Source: Acidobacteriaceae bacterium KBS 89
Lineage (GTDB): Bacteria > Acidobacteriota > Terriglobia > Terriglobales > Acidobacteriaceae
Direction: 5' to 3'
Length of the DNA stretch: 64,000 nt
Assembly: GCA_000381605.1 (NCBI GenBank)
Contig: KB906754.1
Location: forward strand, 310,001-374,000
Each line of letters starts with the position of its first letter. The stretch's first letter is position 1. Shown piece after piece: positions 62,154 through 64,000 of the stretch. The notes under the pieces were generated by a model. That model did not search any database. It was not told the origin of the DNA and saw nothing but the letters and a program-made list of their open reading frames with translations. A program made the position numbers and the translations under genes.

Positions 62154-63128
62154 TCACGGCAGGAAAAAGCGTCCGCTTGCAACATGAATTGTGCGGCCAC
62201 CGACGAACACTTTTGTCACGACATTATTTTCGATGGTGGCACTGACATGAATTCGGCTGGGACGGAGCATCTCAACTCCCTGCTCGATGACGATGGGCTG
62301 ACCGCTTGCTGCGAGGCCGTGACGAACAAGATATGCGATTGTGCATCCGGAGGCCGAGCCAGTGGCAGGATCTTCTCCGGTATCGAACTGCATGCGAGCG
62401 TGCCAGTCCGCACCGGAGTCTGTATGGGCACGAGTGATGCAGTGGAAGAATTTTGCGCCGATGCGATTAAGATACGCGCGTGCTACGTGAGGAGAGATTT
62501 GCAAACGTGCCGCAACCTCCATCGATCGCAGCGGCACAATGCAGAACAACATGCCGGTAGAGATGATCTGTGCGGGGAGGTCGGGGGCCAGATCGTCGAC
62601 GGAGAGATTGAGGGCCGCGGCTAAGGCGGCGCGGTCTTCCGTGCTGTCGCGAATTTCACCGAAGGTCGGATCGTTCTGCTTCATGGTGCCGAAGACGCCG
62701 TGCTCACAAGCTTGTGATGGTTTGAAACGCACTGGGATCGGGCCGACACCGAGGTCGAGTGTGATCTGCTCCGCGCCACGCAGAACCGGGTGATTCCAAT
62801 AGAGCCAGCTCGCGGTACCAAGAGTGGGATGGCCGGCGAAGGGGACTTCCTCGGTCGTGAGGAAGATGCGTACTCGGACTCCACGTTCGCGTTCTATCTG
62901 TGGATCGCGAGGAAGGATAAAGGTCGTCTCGTTCAAGTTGGTTTCGCGGGCAAGCGCCTGCATCTCTTCTGTCGAGAGTCCGCGGGCGTCGGTAAAGACA
63001 GCGAGAGCGTTGCCTTCAAGGGGATTCTCCGCGAAGACATCAAGCTGGGCGAAGTCGTAGGCGCAGTGGGCCGTCTCGGGTGCTGCGGCTATAGTTGCAG
63101 TTACGCTGGTGGTGGAATCAGTTGACAT
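62154..63128 (-). CDS. PhzF-family isomerase
   Basis: The 324-residue protein is of the PhzF/diaminopimelate epimerase fold. Signatures: QLDVFAENPLEGNALAVF, NLNETTFILPR (with the catalytic Glu), VPFAGHPTLGTASW and GEDPATGSASG near the C-terminus. No phenazine genes are nearby, so the substrate is unknown and need not be a phenazine precursor. GAGGAGCC lies directly before the ATG at 63128. The N-terminus has about 25 extra Thr- and Ala-rich residues before the domain. Confidence 0.93.
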   Translation of the reverse strand: MSTDSTTSVTATIAAAPETAHCAYDFAQLDVFAENPLEGNALAVFTDARGLSTEEMQALARETNLNETTFILPRDPQIERERGVRVRIFLTTEEVPFAGHPTLGTASWLYWNHPVLRGAEQITLDLGVGPIPVRFKPSQACEHGVFGTMKQNDPTFGEIRDSTEDRAALAAALNLSVDDLAPDLPAQIISTGMLFCIVPLRSMEVAARLQISPHVARAYLNRIGAKFFHCITRAHTDSGADWHARMQFDTGEDPATGSASGCTIAYLVRHGLAASGQPIVIEQGVEMLRPSRIHVSATIENNVVTKVFVGGRTIHVASGRFFLP

Positions 63129-63433
63129 GGAGGCTCCTCGGACCGTATGGTTTGGACAGACCGCAATGAGGCAAACCTGCTTCATGCTAGCTCAGCTGGC
63201 ACGCGGTACGAAAGATCAGCTATGACGATGATGCCCAACATGACCGCCACACTCCGCTGCTGTTGCTGTAGCCCAGTGTGGGTGTGTGGATGAGCGAATC
63301 GAAGTAAGAATCTTCGAGCAGCACAGAACCCACCCAGAGCCAACGAGCCGGGTGGGTTTTCTACGTTAGGTAGAATCGGAGTCGGGGCCAACGCAATCAA
63401 AAGAAAAGATTAATCAAGAAAGGCGATTCGATC
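63129..63433. other. Control region between phzF and the peroxiredoxin gene
   Basis: About 300 bases of divergent upstream DNA. A hairpin TCGAAG-TAAGAAT-CTTCGA (about 63298-63316) and a terminator-like hairpin (63327-63360) lie in order on the plus strand before the peroxiredoxin start. No protein gene is supported. TAGAAT near 63371 may be a -10 box. Confidence 0.45.
63327..63360 (+). terminator. Terminator-like hairpin upstream of the peroxiredoxin gene
   Basis: A perfect 9-base stem AACCCACCC / GGGTGGGTT with a 14-base loop is followed by TT and then CTACG. It lies 75 bases before the start codon and may attenuate the transcript or end a short leader RNA. Confidence 0.55.
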
Positions 63434-64000
63434 ATGTCACTCCGTATCAACGACGTTGCTCCTGATTTCACTGCCGAGACCACACATGGCACGATTCATT
63501 TTCACGAATGGATTGGCGACAACTGGGCGGTTCTGTTTTCCCATCCGAAGGACTTTACCCCGGTCTGCACCACTGAACTCGGTGCGGTAGCCGGCCTGGA
63601 AGCGGATTTCGCAAGACGTGGGGCGAAGGTCATCGGGCTTAGCGTGGATCCCGTTGAAAACCACGGCAAGTGGGCCAAGGACATCCAGGATGTTAGCGGT
63701 TCAGTAGTCAACTACCCGATCATTGGCGATACCGAATTGAAGATTGCCAAACTCTATGACATGTTGGCCAGCGAAGCTGGTGATAGCTGCGAAGGTCGTA
63801 CTCCCGCGGACAATGCTCCAGTACGTACGGTATTTGTCATCGGGCCGGACAAGCGTATCAAACTGACACTTGCGTATCCGATGACGACGGGCCGCAACTT
63901 CGACGAGATCATTCGCGTGCTGGACTCCATGCAATTGACGGCGAAACACAAGGTTGCGACGCCGGCGAACTGGAAGCAAGGAGAGGACGTGATCATCACG
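63434..64000 (+). CDS. 1-Cys peroxiredoxin (Prx6 type), partial (C-terminus off the right edge)
   Basis: The frame starts at the ATG at 63434 and stays open to the edge for 189 codons. The catalytic motif is HPKDFTPVCTTELG with the peroxidatic Cys near residue 47. Sequences LRINDVAPDFTAETTHG at the start and RTVFVIGPDKRIKLTLAYPMTTGRNFDEIIRVLDSMQL later mark the long Prx6 class, which usually has about 210-220 residues and no resolving Cys. It reduces hydroperoxides in the cytoplasm. The ribosome-binding site is AAGGCG about ten bases upstream. Confidence 0.95.
   Translation, partial: MSLRINDVAPDFTAETTHGTIHFHEWIGDNWAVLFSHPKDFTPVCTTELGAVAGLEADFARRGAKVIGLSVDPVENHGKWAKDIQDVSGSVVNYPIIGDTELKIAKLYDMLASEAGDSCEGRTPADNAPVRTVFVIGPDKRIKLTLAYPMTTGRNFDEIIRVLDSMQLTAKHKVATPANWKQGEDVIIT

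Noticed and set aside
63190-63215. tRNA-like piece GCTAGCTCAGCTGGCACGCG.
   Set aside because: Only a D-arm-like stretch is present; no anticodon arm, T-arm or acceptor stem follows.

Overview
This window most likely comes from an acidobacterium of the Terriglobus/Granulicella/Edaphobacter type. That is an inference from gene content (PEP-CTERM-tagged TIGR03118 protein, GH130/sialidase-like secreted enzymes, M13 and M24 peptidases, many CPBP and DUF membrane proteins) and from short intergenic palindromes of a kind I associate with that group. No taxonomic marker such as 16S rRNA is present. About 50 genes are supported, with one tRNA, several hairpin terminators, several short repeats and one gene broken by two in-frame stops.

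Layout. 1-3.0 kb (minus): DUF4350, DUF4129 and a multi-pass membrane protein, the end of an operon running off the left edge. 3.1-6.9 kb (minus): a 1,276-residue protein joining a receptor-like periplasmic region to a large membrane part. 7.2-18.6 kb: a divergent redox island. On the minus strand are a GMC flavoprotein, a 143-residue protein, a membrane protein with a duplicated module, and a DyP peroxidase; on the plus strand are a catalase-superfamily protein and two tandem CAFCH/CARCH diheme cytochromes resembling RoxA/RoxB-type oxygenases. This island is the best candidate here for an undescribed system. 18.6-20 kb: poorly coding DNA with an operator-like dyad, a strong terminator, a small Rmf/CrpP-like gene and tRNA-Ala(CGC).

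20-48 kb is mostly housekeeping and secreted enzymes: fbp with a coupled small gene, two metallopeptidases, a CocE-type hydrolase, ispD-ispF, a GAF-SpoIIE phosphatase, a GNAT enzyme, a disrupted DUF3592-like gene, tilS, ftsH, DUF4260, Mn-catalase, lptE-holA, SMI1/KNR4, a large exported protein between two copies of a palindrome, a GH130 and sialidase-fold pair, a sulfurtransferase, a PEP-CTERM protein, an AI-2E transporter and an esterase. 48-64 kb holds polA, queA, a DUF374 acyltransferase, two CPBP proteins (one lacking the catalytic motif), a porin, an ABC exporter pair, recG, a single-domain response regulator, phzF and the start of a 1-Cys peroxiredoxin.

At the scale of the whole window, the plus strand is strongly C-rich up to about 47.2 kb and becomes balanced and then strongly G-rich beyond it, whichever strand the genes lie on. 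This is a GC-skew inflection of the polarity seen at replication origins or at inversion junctions. An array of six phased GTGGTG boxes with an AT-rich flank lies 5 kb further on.
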